Below, one piece after another: positions 7,261 to 15,696 of a stretch of 44,620 nt of DNA. The stretch covers positions 1-44,620 of the forward strand of contig CANJNG010000013.1 in assembly GCA_947475205.1 (NCBI GenBank). Direction: 5' to 3'. The stretch's first letter is position 1. Each line of letters opens with the position of its first letter. The DNA is from Bacteroidota bacterium (GTDB lineage Bacteria > Bacteroidota > Bacteroidia > JAIBAJ01). Below the pieces are notes generated by a model. It was not told the DNA's origin, did no database searches, and saw only the letters and a program-made list of their open reading frames with translations. The translations under genes and the position numbers were made by a program.

Positions 7261-7311
7261 GATAAAATCCAAATCAGCAGCATTTTTCATAGCCCTCAAA
7301 AACTTTTCCCC

Positions 7312-7319
7312 TACATTTG
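7312..7319 (+). promoter_or_regulatory. -7 element TACATTTG for the delta-60-repeat gene
   Basis: A perfect TAnnTTTG match ending 12 nt before ATG 7332. It overlaps the alternative TTG codon at 7317, so that codon is unlikely to be the start. Confidence 0.55.
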
Positions 7320-7331
7320 AATCCAGCCAAA

Positions 7332-9566
7332 ATGACCAAATTCTTTTTCGCTCTATTAATTATCCATTGTCAATTATCCATTGTCAATTGCTATGCCCAA
7401 CCCGGTGCCCTCGACACCACCTTTCACACCCAATTAGCGGCAAACACTTACATAAACAGCATCGTCATTCAGGCTGATGAGAAAATAGTAGTTGGCGGAA
7501 ATTTTACCACCTACCAATCATTTCCTTGCAACCACATAGCCCGAATAAACCAGGATGGCAGCTTCGATACAAGTTTCACTGCTAACACAAATGCCAATGT
7601 GAACCATGTCACCATTCAGCCCGATGGCAAAATTTTGATAGGCGGCGATTTCGGCATCGTAAACGGCGACACCCTGAGAGGAATAGCCCGATTACTAAGC
7701 AATGGCAACACCGATACTACCTTTCATGTCGGTTCAGGCTTTAACAACAAAACCAATTGCATAACCATTCAGCCCGATGGCAAAATACTGGTATCGGGCC
7801 TTTTCACTTCCTACAACAACACTGCGGCCAATTATTTAATTCGCCTAAACTCCGATGGAAGCATAGACAACAGTTTCAACACCACCAATGCACCCAATGG
7901 CGAAGTAATGACTATTGAACTTCAACCCGATGGGAAAATACTGATAGGCGGCTCTTTTACAGCCATCGGCCCCACATTTCCACCCAATGGCCGCATAGCA
8001 CGGCTCAATAGCAATGGCACTATAGATGCGGCCTTCACAGCAAATACCCAAGTTGGGGCAAGTAGTTTTATTACAGATATTGCCCTAATGCCCGACAATT
8101 CTATCATCATAGTTGGGGCATTAAATAGTTTTAATTTTGTGCCTGTTGGAAAAATGGCACGCCTCACTGAAATTGGGACCCTTGATGCTAATTTCCCTTT
8201 CAGCGGAGGAGCAGATGATAACTTGAATGCCGTACTAACCACTGGTGAAGGGGCAATTTTTGTGGGAGGAAATTTTCAGAATTTCCAAGATGCACCCTTC
8301 CAGTACCCCTTAAGCCGAATAGCCAAACTAAATCAATATGGTTCGGTGGATACCTTGTTTCATATAGGCACAGGTGCAAGTTTGAATATTCACGAAATGC
8401 AATTGCAAGCCGATGGCCGATTAATAATTGTAGGAGCTTTCAATAGTTATAACGATGTTCCCCGTCAATACATCGCCCGCCTCTACAACTGCCTCACTCC
8501 CTCCCCTACTCTCATCCAAGGCCCCGATTCCATTCTTTGCAGCACCACTGCAACCTACACCGTGCCCGCAGTTCCCGAAGCCCAAAGCTACGAATGGACT
8601 CTCCCCCAAGGCTGGACAGGCAGCACCACCACCAACAGCATCACTGTGCAAACAGGCGGTAGTGGGGTAGTTTCCGTTCGTGCCTTTTCCGATAGCTGTG
8701 GATGGAGCAACCCCAGCACTAAAACCATTTATCAAACCCAAATCCCCGCTCCCGAAATATGCCTCGTAACTGTGGATTCAGCCTCTACCCACAATATAAT
8801 TATGTGGGAGAAAAACCCACCCACTACGCTTATAGATAGCTTCTTTGTTTACCGAGAAACATCCACCAACGTTTACACCAAAATAGCCGCTGTGCCTTAC
8901 GATTCCCTTAGCCAATACCACGACTATGGAGCTAACCCCAACGTAACCAATTACCGCTACCGCTTATCCGCCCTCAGCACCTGCGGCACCGAAACCCCAC
9001 GAAGCCCCTACCACAGCACCATCCACCTCCAAGATCAAAACAACGGCAACTTCAACTGGACTTTCTACCAAATAGAAGGCCAACCAAACCCCGTTATCAA
9101 TTACAAATTCTATAAAGACGACCTAGACGATGGCAACTTCCAGCTAACAGGGTTCATTAGTGGCAATAGCAACCAATACACCGACCCCGCCTTCGCTGCT
9201 TATGATAGTTCGGCCTATTTTGTAGATGTGGAATGGGCCATAGGCTGCACACCCACCCGCACCTTAAACACCACCCGAGGGAATATCCGCCACAAAAACA
9301 GTTTTGTTGGCCCCATCGACACAACGGGCATAACCGAGACCGCTGCAGCCTTACTTGCTATCTTCCCAAACCCTGCCGAAGATGCTTTTTATATTCAATC
9401 GCCATTCCCAATCAAAGCCATTAAAATGCTAAATGTTTTAGGGCAAGAACTCAATTGCCCATCCAATAAGCAAAAAGTAACGGTGGCTCATTTAGCTAAA
9501 GGCGTTTATACCTTGATAGTGGAAATTGGAGATAGCAGAGTTGTGAGGAAGGTTGTGGTAGAATGA
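7332..9566 (+). CDS. Delta-60-repeat exported protein with T9SS tail
   Basis: The start is ATG 7332, giving 744 residues with signal peptide MTKFFFALLIIHCQLSIVNC. Residues about 25-380 are delta-60-type repeats of roughly 55 residues, each with a Q-x-DGKIL-(I/V)-GG core (IQPDGKILIGGDF, LQPDGKILIGGSF) and an xIARLNxxGxxDxxF close; these form a beta-propeller-like array. PKD-like and fibronectin-like beta domains follow at about 385-650 (TVPAVPEAQSYEWTLPQGW). The last 75 residues are a type IX sorting tail: LAIFPNPAEDAFYI, MLNVLGQEL, AKGVYTLIV, RVVRKVVVE. The protein is probably secreted through the outer membrane. A 14-bp duplication encodes part of the signal peptide. Confidence 0.88.
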   Translation: MTKFFFALLIIHCQLSIVNCYAQPGALDTTFHTQLAANTYINSIVIQADEKIVVGGNFTTYQSFPCNHIARINQDGSFDTSFTANTNANVNHVTIQPDGKILIGGDFGIVNGDTLRGIARLLSNGNTDTTFHVGSGFNNKTNCITIQPDGKILVSGLFTSYNNTAANYLIRLNSDGSIDNSFNTTNAPNGEVMTIELQPDGKILIGGSFTAIGPTFPPNGRIARLNSNGTIDAAFTANTQVGASSFITDIALMPDNSIIIVGALNSFNFVPVGKMARLTEIGTLDANFPFSGGADDNLNAVLTTGEGAIFVGGNFQNFQDAPFQYPLSRIAKLNQYGSVDTLFHIGTGASLNIHEMQLQADGRLIIVGAFNSYNDVPRQYIARLYNCLTPSPTLIQGPDSILCSTTATYTVPAVPEAQSYEWTLPQGWTGSTTTNSITVQTGGSGVVSVRAFSDSCGWSNPSTKTIYQTQIPAPEICLVTVDSASTHNIIMWEKNPPTTLIDSFFVYRETSTNVYTKIAAVPYDSLSQYHDYGANPNVTNYRYRLSALSTCGTETPRSPYHSTIHLQDQNNGNFNWTFYQIEGQPNPVINYKFYKDDLDDGNFQLTGFISGNSNQYTDPAFAAYDSSAYFVDVEWAIGCTPTRTLNTTRGNIRHKNSFVGPIDTTGITETAAALLAIFPNPAEDAFYIQSPFPIKAIKMLNVLGQELNCPSNKQKVTVAHLAKGVYTLIVEIGDSRVVRKVVVE
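7358..7385 (+). repeat. 14-bp direct duplication inside the signal-peptide codons
   Basis: AATTATCCATTGTC occurs at 7358-7371 and again at 7372-7385, followed by AATTG. The period is not a multiple of three, yet the whole stretch reads as signal peptide (IIHCQLSIVNC). From memory, similar CAATTGTCCATTGTC-type repeats are scattered in Bacteroidota genomes. Confidence 0.7.
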
Positions 9567-9651
9567 GAAGCACTACAAGGCGATGGGATGAAGGGAGGAA
9601 CGACAGGGCGATAGGTGGACATAAGAAGAGGCGAACTTTAAACTAATCACT

Positions 9652-10239
9652 TTAAACTTTAAACTGACCCAATCCCCCTACCCAATTACTTATCATAACC
9701 TGCCCATAATCCGTTAAAATGCTTTCGGGGTGAAACTGCACCCCGGCAATAGGCAAAGTTCTATGGCGGAATGCCATAATTACATCTTTTTCGTCTTGTG
9801 CAGTAATCTCTAATTCTGCGGGGAAATTCTGCTTCGATACAGCCCAAGAATGGTAGCGTCCTGTCTTTATCTTATTGGGAATATTGGTAAACATCGGTTC
9901 TTTTTCTGACTGAAGAAAAGTGCTACGAGCTACTCCGTGAAATATTTCGGGAAGGTTAAATAGCTCCGCACCAAAATATTCGGCCAAAGCCTGATGACCC
10001 AAACAAACACCCAAAATAGGCACAGCGTTATGAAAATGCTTTATTAATTCCGGCATAATTCCGGCATCTTTCGGCAGACCCGGCCCCGGCGAAAGCACAA
10101 TAGCATCAAAACTACCCGCCTCTGCCAAAGTTATTTCTGTATTGAGTCTCACAACAACCTCCTCTGCTTTGGCCACCAGCAAATAATGGTAGAGGTTGTA
10201 TGTAAACGAATCAAAATTGTCTAAAAGCAGAATTTTCAC
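9652..10239 (-). CDS. Glutamine amidotransferase, TrpG/PabA family
   Basis: The product is a class I glutamine amidotransferase of 195 residues. It carries the nucleophile motif GVCLGHQALAEYFG (Cys 79), the partner motif FHPES (His 170, Glu 172), the start LLLDNFDSFTYNL and the oxyanion segment LSPGPGLPKDAG (residues 49-60). It supplies ammonia from glutamine to a chorismate-using synthase, making anthranilate (TrpG) or aminodeoxychorismate (PabA); one protein may serve both. No trpE or pabB is in the window, so the two roles cannot be separated. A full promoter is visible: TTG at 10286-10288, 21-nt spacer, TACGTTTG at 10257-10264. Confidence 0.9.
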   Translation of the reverse strand: MKILLLDNFDSFTYNLYHYLLVAKAEEVVVRLNTEITLAEAGSFDAIVLSPGPGLPKDAGIMPELIKHFHNAVPILGVCLGHQALAEYFGAELFNLPEIFHGVARSTFLQSEKEPMFTNIPNKIKTGRYHSWAVSKQNFPAELEITAQDEKDVIMAFRHRTLPIAGVQFHPESILTDYGQVMISNWVGGLGQFKV

Positions 10240-10256
10240 CTTTAATTATTAGAAAG

Positions 10257-10288
10257 CAAACGTAGCTATGTTGACCAAATTAGTACAA
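10257..10288 (-). promoter_or_regulatory. Bacteroidota-type promoter of the amidotransferase gene
   Basis: On the minus strand, TTG (10286-10288), a 21-nt spacer and TACGTTTG (10257-10264). This matches the primary sigma pattern TTG-N19-21-TAnnTTTG. The leader to ATG 10239 is about 17 nt. Confidence 0.65.
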
Positions 10289-10364
10289 CTTTCTTAACAT
10301 TGATAATCTTTTATACTTTAGCAGCCTATAATTTTCCGACAAACTAAGCAAAACGGATTCGTCA

Positions 10365-10931
10365 GTGGTAGTAAACTATCTAACTTTGATAAACGAACTT
10401 TATTCTTTCGACACTAACGGGAATGGCGGCGAGTTAATTCTCGTGTACAAAGACGAAATAAACACCGAAAACTTAGACCGGATTTTAGCCATTACCGAAT
10501 ATAAAATCAATAACCTCACCGAAGAACGCTCGATAAAAAAGAAGATGTTCAATGTGTTGGTAGAAGCTGCTCAGAACATTCTGAAACACGGCGAGGGCCA
10601 ATCGAAAATCAGCGACCTTTATAAGTCCATGTTAGTGATTGGAAGGGAAGGAGCAGGATTTTTCATTATTTCGGGCAATGTTACCAAGCGTGAAAAGGCC
10701 GAAGCCCTGAAAAGTCGTTTAAATATAATCAACGACTTGAATGACGTGGGTCTGAAACAGCTGTACAACAAATCTATTCAGGAAAATCCATTCTCAGACA
10801 AAGGCGGTGCCGGACTTGGTCTAATAGATATTGCCCGGAAAACAGGCCATAAAATTGCCTTCACTTTTCACGACCTCGACAAAGAGTTTACCTATCTAAG
10901 CATGAAGTCGAGCTTTTCGTCGGGTCAATAA
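10365..10931 (+). CDS. SiaB-type (DUF6272) protein kinase-like protein
   Basis: This 188-residue protein has the layout of a small GHKL-type ATPase: the N-box FNVLVEAAQNILKHGEG (residues 62-78) and the G-box DKGGAGLGLIDIARKTG (145-161). In the SiaB family such proteins act as serine kinases or anti-sigma-like switches, opposed by a SpoIIE/PP2C phosphatase. A phosphatase of that class with a receiver domain is encoded at 29935-31569, but about 19 kb away. No SiaC-like substrate gene is seen. The start GTG at 10365 is the only reasonable one. The gene converges with the PhyH gene with 2 nt between stops and no terminator. Confidence 0.8.
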   Translation: MVVNYLTLINELYSFDTNGNGGELILVYKDEINTENLDRILAITEYKINNLTEERSIKKKMFNVLVEAAQNILKHGEGQSKISDLYKSMLVIGREGAGFFIISGNVTKREKAEALKSRLNIINDLNDVGLKQLYNKSIQENPFSDKGGAGLGLIDIARKTGHKIAFTFHDLDKEFTYLSMKSSFSSGQ

Positions 10932-10933
10932 AC

Positions 10934-12853
10934 CTACCGCCCCGTTATCCTATACACCACTTCCCTTAAAATATTATAGGGCGTGTATATCTCGAAGAAC
11001 GACTTTTTCTCCTCAACAACCGTTTCGGTAAAAGACTCTTCAATTTTTACTTCCACTTTGGGCGGTTCGGGTTGTTTAGTTCCGGTCATATCATAACCAT
11101 ATAGGACGGAAAGCTTTTCGCACATAGGTACATTAAAGCTATTGCCATCGGCTTTGATGAGTTCTACCAGTTCGGCAGAAGTATGTTTGGTAAATGTGTA
11201 AGGAATTTCTCCCAGTTTTTCATAGCCCTCAATTACTCCACCTGCATCATATAATTTGGCTAGGCTGGCATTTTCATATTTCAAAAAGAAATCGGGGTCA
11301 ACGGCATATTTAATAATGGTGGAATGTGTGCCATCGGGTTTCAGGTAATAATGAATAAGCTGTGCGTCTTTCTGAGTAACACCAATCCCAACAGCTACCC
11401 GAGCAAAATTGCCGGTATTTGGTGGCGAAGCATGAATAGTCCGGTTATCGAACATTAGCACTTCGCCGGCTTTCATATCTAATGTTGTAAGATATGGAAA
11501 AATACTGAACATGTGTTCGCTGAGTGGCACCGGGGCTTGTGGTGACGGCGATGGCCGATGGTTTTGCATCAAATGATGACTACCTTTTATCACGCCCATT
11601 TGCCCATTTTCGAGATTCATATCCACCAAAGCCACCCAACACGTTACGGAGCAATAACCTTCTTCTTCTTTATCTACAAACGACCAATCCTGATGGGCGG
11701 GAACAACTCCCTTAGGATTGGGTTCCTTAATCACATAACTCGCTACAAAGGGCTTGTAATCTTTCAAATGTTCATCTAATTTGGGAAGGGCTACACTCCA
11801 CACTTTCTCCCGTGTTTCCCTGCACATATCCTTATCCTTTTGGTCCATACTCACATGGAATCCAAACCCGTTTTCATCCTTTATGTGTAAGGCTTCGTAA
11901 TAACTTTTTAGGTCTGCCACTTCCGTTTCGTTCAGCAACGGGAAAACAGCATAGCCTTCCTTTTCAAAGAATGCCTGCTTGCTTTCGTCCTTAAATAGCG
12001 GTTTCATTTTAATCATAGCTTGTTTGTTTTTTAGAAACGTGTGCTTCATTTTGCTGTACTCATCAGCAGTAACGGGCTTTTCCTGATAGGGAAAAGTTTT
12101 GAGTAGCTTACCCACTGTTGGCCTCGACCCGATGTTGGTGTTATATAGCTGAAAGAAATTGTCGGGTACTTCGTGTTGTTCTATTTCGCCGATTTCATTT
12201 TTATAGTAGAAATAAAGTTGGGCATCGGTGGCTGTAAATCCATACGTTACCACTAACCGAGAACTTAATGAATTGTTTGGCGGCGAACAATGCAATAATG
12301 CCTGGCTGAAAATCAAAGCCTCGCCAGCCTTCATATTTACCGATTTTAAATCTTGCCGAATCCGGTTTTCAACTTCCGAAAACGGATTGTTAAGCAAAGG
12401 CGACCGCAAGGCTGATGAAAACCGATGGCTGCCTTCCAATACTTGCATCGCACCATTGGTTTCATTTACATCGCACATAGGAATCCAGATAGTGAGGGAA
12501 TCAAAACGAGTTTCGTCCACCACTGTCCAATCCTGATGAATGGGCATTTCGCCTTTTGTGCCGGGCGACTTAGAAAGAAAGCAACTGCCTAAATTCTTAT
12601 AGGAATGGAAAAATGCTTTCGCTTTTTTACCAACAATTCGTTCTGTGATTTCACCTGAATCAACTTTTGCCGCTTCATCCTTACTAAAACTGGTGGAGTA
12701 AAACCCTTCAGGAACATTTTGGAACTTAGCATGAAAGGTGTTTTCCAATTCAGCCACTTCTTCAACTGATAAAAACGGCACAACAGCATAGCCGTTTAGT
12801 TCAAAAAAGGCTTGCGTTTTTTCGTCTTGAAATATGGGAGGGCGGGGGGGCAT
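10934..12853 (-). CDS. Tandem two-domain PhyH-type iron(II)/2-oxoglutarate dioxygenase
   Basis: Starting at ATG 12853 (639 residues) the protein has two phytanoyl-CoA-dioxygenase-like domains. Domain 1 has HQD at 106-108, distal His 188 (LLHCSPPN) and Arg 199; domain 2 has HQD at 387-389, distal His 474 (TIHASPPN) and Arg 485. All iron-ligand positions are kept in both, so both may be active. The family uses O2 and 2-oxoglutarate, usually to hydroxylate a small molecule; the substrate is unknown. A C-terminal tail of roughly 130 residues is rich in Lys/Glu. Upstream on the same strand is a COMT-like methyltransferase, so the two may modify one compound. An alternative TTG start at 12865 falls within the -7 box and is rejected. 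Confidence 0.87.
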   Translation of the reverse strand: MPPRPPIFQDEKTQAFFELNGYAVVPFLSVEEVAELENTFHAKFQNVPEGFYSTSFSKDEAAKVDSGEITERIVGKKAKAFFHSYKNLGSCFLSKSPGTKGEMPIHQDWTVVDETRFDSLTIWIPMCDVNETNGAMQVLEGSHRFSSALRSPLLNNPFSEVENRIRQDLKSVNMKAGEALIFSQALLHCSPPNNSLSSRLVVTYGFTATDAQLYFYYKNEIGEIEQHEVPDNFFQLYNTNIGSRPTVGKLLKTFPYQEKPVTADEYSKMKHTFLKNKQAMIKMKPLFKDESKQAFFEKEGYAVFPLLNETEVADLKSYYEALHIKDENGFGFHVSMDQKDKDMCRETREKVWSVALPKLDEHLKDYKPFVASYVIKEPNPKGVVPAHQDWSFVDKEEEGYCSVTCWVALVDMNLENGQMGVIKGSHHLMQNHRPSPSPQAPVPLSEHMFSIFPYLTTLDMKAGEVLMFDNRTIHASPPNTGNFARVAVGIGVTQKDAQLIHYYLKPDGTHSTIIKYAVDPDFFLKYENASLAKLYDAGGVIEGYEKLGEIPYTFTKHTSAELVELIKADGNSFNVPMCEKLSVLYGYDMTGTKQPEPPKVEVKIEESFTETVVEEKKSFFEIYTPYNILREVVYRITGR

Positions 12854-12862
12854 TTTATTTGT

Positions 12863-12870
12863 CAAAGATA
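12863..12870 (-). promoter_or_regulatory. -7 element TATCTTTG for the PhyH gene
   Basis: A perfect minus-strand TAnnTTTG match 9 nt before ATG 12853. It overlaps the alternative TTG codon at 12865 and so favours the ATG. It lies between the methyltransferase stop and the PhyH start. Confidence 0.5.
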
Positions 12871-12913
12871 TAGCATTGACAAACGGGAGATGATTTGAAA
12901 TGGATTACCACAC

Positions 12914-13990
12914 TCACCCCTTCTTTTTACACACCAGTAAGGTATGGCTAACGCCTATGCCGTCCGTTTGTTCCACTGGAATAAAATTCGCTTTCTCTAT
13001 GCACTTTAAAAATGTTTCGGAAAAATACATTTGGCTGTTTCCATTGGCAATTGCGGTAAAATAAAGGGAAGTTTGTTGCAGACAAAATGCTGATGAAGCA
13101 AAGCGTTGTCTGTCCCAAAATGGTTCCAGAATATACACCTGTCCGTTTTCGTTCAATGCTTCATAGCACCGCTTTAAAATAGAAATTATCTCTGCTTCCG
13201 AAAAGCAATCTAAAAACTGGCTCATCCAAATAGCATCAAATCCTTTAGGGATTATTTGACTTTCATCCAAAATATTCATTTCGTGAAAATTCACCCGGTT
13301 GGCTAAGCCCAGCTTGGTAATATTGGCTTTCGACATATTTAACTGTCCCGGAAGGTCGATAATGGTAATGTTCACATCGGGGTCGTACCCGGTGGCGGCA
13401 ATTGTCCACTTTCCGGTGTTTCCACCAATATCGGCCATATGTTTAGGTTTATATTTAAAAACCAATGGCAACACTTCGGGGAAAGCCGTATCGCTATAAA
13501 AATGATCAAAAGCAAACCACGCATCCTGAATATCTTTAGGCAAATGAGCCAAACCTTCATACACTGTTGGCCAATTGCCAAGGGTTTTCAGTCCTTCGGG
13601 GCGGCCATTTTGAATGGATTTATCTAAATCGAACATCCCCAAATAGTTTACCTCGTGCGAAAAGTCCATATTTGCCTGAGTCATTCTATCATGAAGCAAG
13701 AAAAAAGCTGTTTTCGTCAAGGAGAATTTCCCTTCATTCAAAAGCACTAAACCTATCCCTAAGCCCGCTTCTAACAAAACTCTTACGCCATAAAGCGGCA
13801 TATCAACCTTAGCCACCACTTCATCCAAAGTCAAGCCCGCTTTACCGGTTTTTTCAATTTCACTAAGTATTCCGCTGCTTCTCAAGATGCGAGCCGCCTG
13901 AAAAACAGATGGCCCAAACGCTATCCACTGTGCATATTCTTTGGCTTCTAAAGCCGATTTTGTGTCTTTCTTGTAAAAATCTAAGGACAT
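12914..13990 (-). CDS. SAM-dependent methyltransferase, COMT-like (Methyltransf_2 type)
   Basis: The start is ATG 13990 (358 residues); the frame opens to 14047 but a perfect promoter ends at 14011. Residues 1-100 form a winged-helix-like dimerisation domain (RILRSSGILSEIEKTG, GLTLDEVVAKVDMP, GVRVLLEAG) as in plant COMT-type and bacterial small-molecule O-methyltransferases. The SAM motif is HMADIGGNTGKW (residues 184-195), then IIDLPGQLN (acidic residue for the ribose) and DAIWMSQFLDCFS. Substrate unknown. It precedes the tandem PhyH dioxygenase on the same strand, 60 nt apart. Confidence 0.82.
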   Translation of the reverse strand: MSLDFYKKDTKSALEAKEYAQWIAFGPSVFQAARILRSSGILSEIEKTGKAGLTLDEVVAKVDMPLYGVRVLLEAGLGIGLVLLNEGKFSLTKTAFFLLHDRMTQANMDFSHEVNYLGMFDLDKSIQNGRPEGLKTLGNWPTVYEGLAHLPKDIQDAWFAFDHFYSDTAFPEVLPLVFKYKPKHMADIGGNTGKWTIAATGYDPDVNITIIDLPGQLNMSKANITKLGLANRVNFHEMNILDESQIIPKGFDAIWMSQFLDCFSEAEIISILKRCYEALNENGQVYILEPFWDRQRFASSAFCLQQTSLYFTAIANGNSQMYFSETFLKCIEKANFIPVEQTDGIGVSHTLLVCKKKG

Positions 13991-14010
13991 AAAGGTTTTA
14001 AATGAATTGC

Positions 14011-14041
14011 CAAAAGTAGGGTTTTGACCTAAGGAATACAA
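14011..14041 (-). promoter_or_regulatory. Bacteroidota-type promoter of the methyltransferase gene
   Basis: On the minus strand, TTG at 14039-14041, a 20-nt spacer, and TACTTTTG at 14011-14018. It is a full match to TTG-N19-21-TAnnTTTG. It places the start at ATG 13990, about 20 nt downstream. Confidence 0.68.
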
Positions 14042-14177
14042 ATGCAAGCATGAATTACGAATTTTTACCTTTTACGCGGTAGCGTTATCAAACAATTTCA
14101 GTAATACATACACAATTCGCAGCAGCCAAGCATAATGGCACAATTTCTGTAAAGTAGCTTTAATGTTGTTTGACTCT

Positions 14178-15650
14178 ATGAAAAAATCAATTTCCCTTCT
14201 TCCCCTCCTGTTTTCAGGTATAATTTCACAAGCACAAAACGAAGTGGATGCCCTGCGTTATTCGGCTACTGATGTGGTTGGAACCGCCCGATACCAAGCT
14301 CTTGGTGGTGCATTTACATCCTTAGGGGTAGATATGACTACAGCCGCCACAAATCCCGCAGGTATTGCCGTAAACAGAAGTTCGCAGTTTCAGTTTTCGC
14401 CTGCCGTTTATGGGATTTCGGCTAACTCTACGCTCAACGGTAATAAAACTTCCGATTTTAAGCTGAACGCCAATGTGGGCTCCTGGGGCTTTATCGGCAC
14501 CATAAAAAACCGTTGGAACAAAAACAAAGACACAAATACAGGTTTGCAATCGTTCAGTATTGGGGTTACATACACCCGGATGAATAATTTCCATCAGGTG
14601 TTCTTATCTGAAAATCCAAATAGCACTTCTTCGCTTTTAGATAGCTACGCTCAAAATATTTCAGGTGTTTCTAGTAGCACTATAAGTTCTTCTGACCAAT
14701 ACAGTTTTGGCGAGAATATGGCCTATCAAAGCTATTTATTAAATCCTGACACAGTGCTGGCCAACCAATACACCACTGTGGCTTCAAAACCCGGAAATCG
14801 CCAAACTATGCAAGGCGATATAAAAGGACGGGTAGGCGAAACCAATATAACCTTTGGAGCTAATGTGGCTAACAAACTTTATTTAGGAGGTGGCATCGGG
14901 ATTAGCCGTATCCGCTATTACGAAAAAACAAACTACACGGAAAGTGATTATCAAAACCAAATCAATGGCTTTCAAGATTTCACGCTTTCTCGAAATTTAT
15001 CTACTGTTGGAACAGGCTACAACGTAAAGATTGGAGCCATCTATCGCCCAACGGATTGGTTACGCTTGGGAGCTTCGGCCATTTCGCCTACCTTTTATAT
15101 GCTTACCGATAACTGGAACAATACTCTTTCTTCTAATTTAGACACTGCTTCTTATTTGGCATCTTCGCCTCAAGGAACTTACAATTACAACCTCACTTCT
15201 GCACCTCGTTTCTATGGTGGAGTTGGATTCATTATTGGGAAAATAGGCTTGATTAGTGCCGATTATGAATTGATAAATTATCCCTTTGCCCGTTTCAGTG
15301 CTAATGATGGTTACAGTTTTACGGCTGAAAACAGTGCCACAAAAGCCCTGTATCGCACCACCGGAAATGTACGTATTGGTACAGAATGGAAAGTTCAGAA
15401 CATAGCCCTGCGGGGTGGAGTCGCTTTATTTGCCAGTCCTTACAAGACCCCAAGCAGTTATTTCAACAAAATAAATTATTCCTTAGGGCTTGGCTATAGC
15501 GGAAAGGTATTTTTCTGCGATGCCACTTATGTCTTAAGTATGTGGAAAAACACTTACACCGTTTACGAATTGCAAAATAGCAAAGGCGAAGTGGCCGATT
15601 TGAAATATAATACCGGAAATGTGGTGCTTACCTTTGGGGTGAAGTTTTAA
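14178..15650 (+). CDS. OmpP1/FadL-like outer membrane transport protein
   Basis: ATG 14178 gives 490 residues with a signal peptide (MKKSISLLPLLFSGIISQAQ). The N-terminal mature part, ALRYSATDVVGTARYQALGG followed by AFTSLGVDMTTAATNPAGIA, is the marker of the OmpP1/FadL-type barrel family in Bacteroidota, whose N-terminus forms the plug. Many alternating beta strands follow and the last residue is Phe (LTFGVKF), a typical outer membrane barrel end. It is likely a channel for hydrophobic compounds. The neighbour at 15697 is an MbnP-like lipoprotein, but it converges with this gene and is not in the same operon. Confidence 0.83.
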   Translation: MKKSISLLPLLFSGIISQAQNEVDALRYSATDVVGTARYQALGGAFTSLGVDMTTAATNPAGIAVNRSSQFQFSPAVYGISANSTLNGNKTSDFKLNANVGSWGFIGTIKNRWNKNKDTNTGLQSFSIGVTYTRMNNFHQVFLSENPNSTSSLLDSYAQNISGVSSSTISSSDQYSFGENMAYQSYLLNPDTVLANQYTTVASKPGNRQTMQGDIKGRVGETNITFGANVANKLYLGGGIGISRIRYYEKTNYTESDYQNQINGFQDFTLSRNLSTVGTGYNVKIGAIYRPTDWLRLGASAISPTFYMLTDNWNNTLSSNLDTASYLASSPQGTYNYNLTSAPRFYGGVGFIIGKIGLISADYELINYPFARFSANDGYSFTAENSATKALYRTTGNVRIGTEWKVQNIALRGGVALFASPYKTPSSYFNKINYSLGLGYSGKVFFCDATYVLSMWKNTYTVYELQNSKGEVADLKYNTGNVVLTFGVKF

Positions 15651-15696
15651 GGGAGGGATGTATATTGTTTATGCTGAGTATTCCTTCGAGAGGCTC

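Noticed and set aside
7228-7299. Longer DUF4160 start at ATG 7299
   Set aside because: A perfect -7 box lies inside this stretch, and the family begins at MPEIF (7227).
10360-10372. rRNA or riboswitch candidates in intergenic gaps, including the bioB leader
   Set aside because: No conserved core (TPP, cobalamin, SAM or rRNA) was recognised in any gap longer than 100 bases.
10365-10931. Histidine kinase call for the SiaB-type protein
   Set aside because: It has ATPase boxes but no HisKA domain or sensor; the SiaB layout fits better.
13991-14047. Longer methyltransferase start at 14047
   Set aside because: A complete promoter (TTG-N20-TACTTTTG) lies inside it, so translation must start at 13990.
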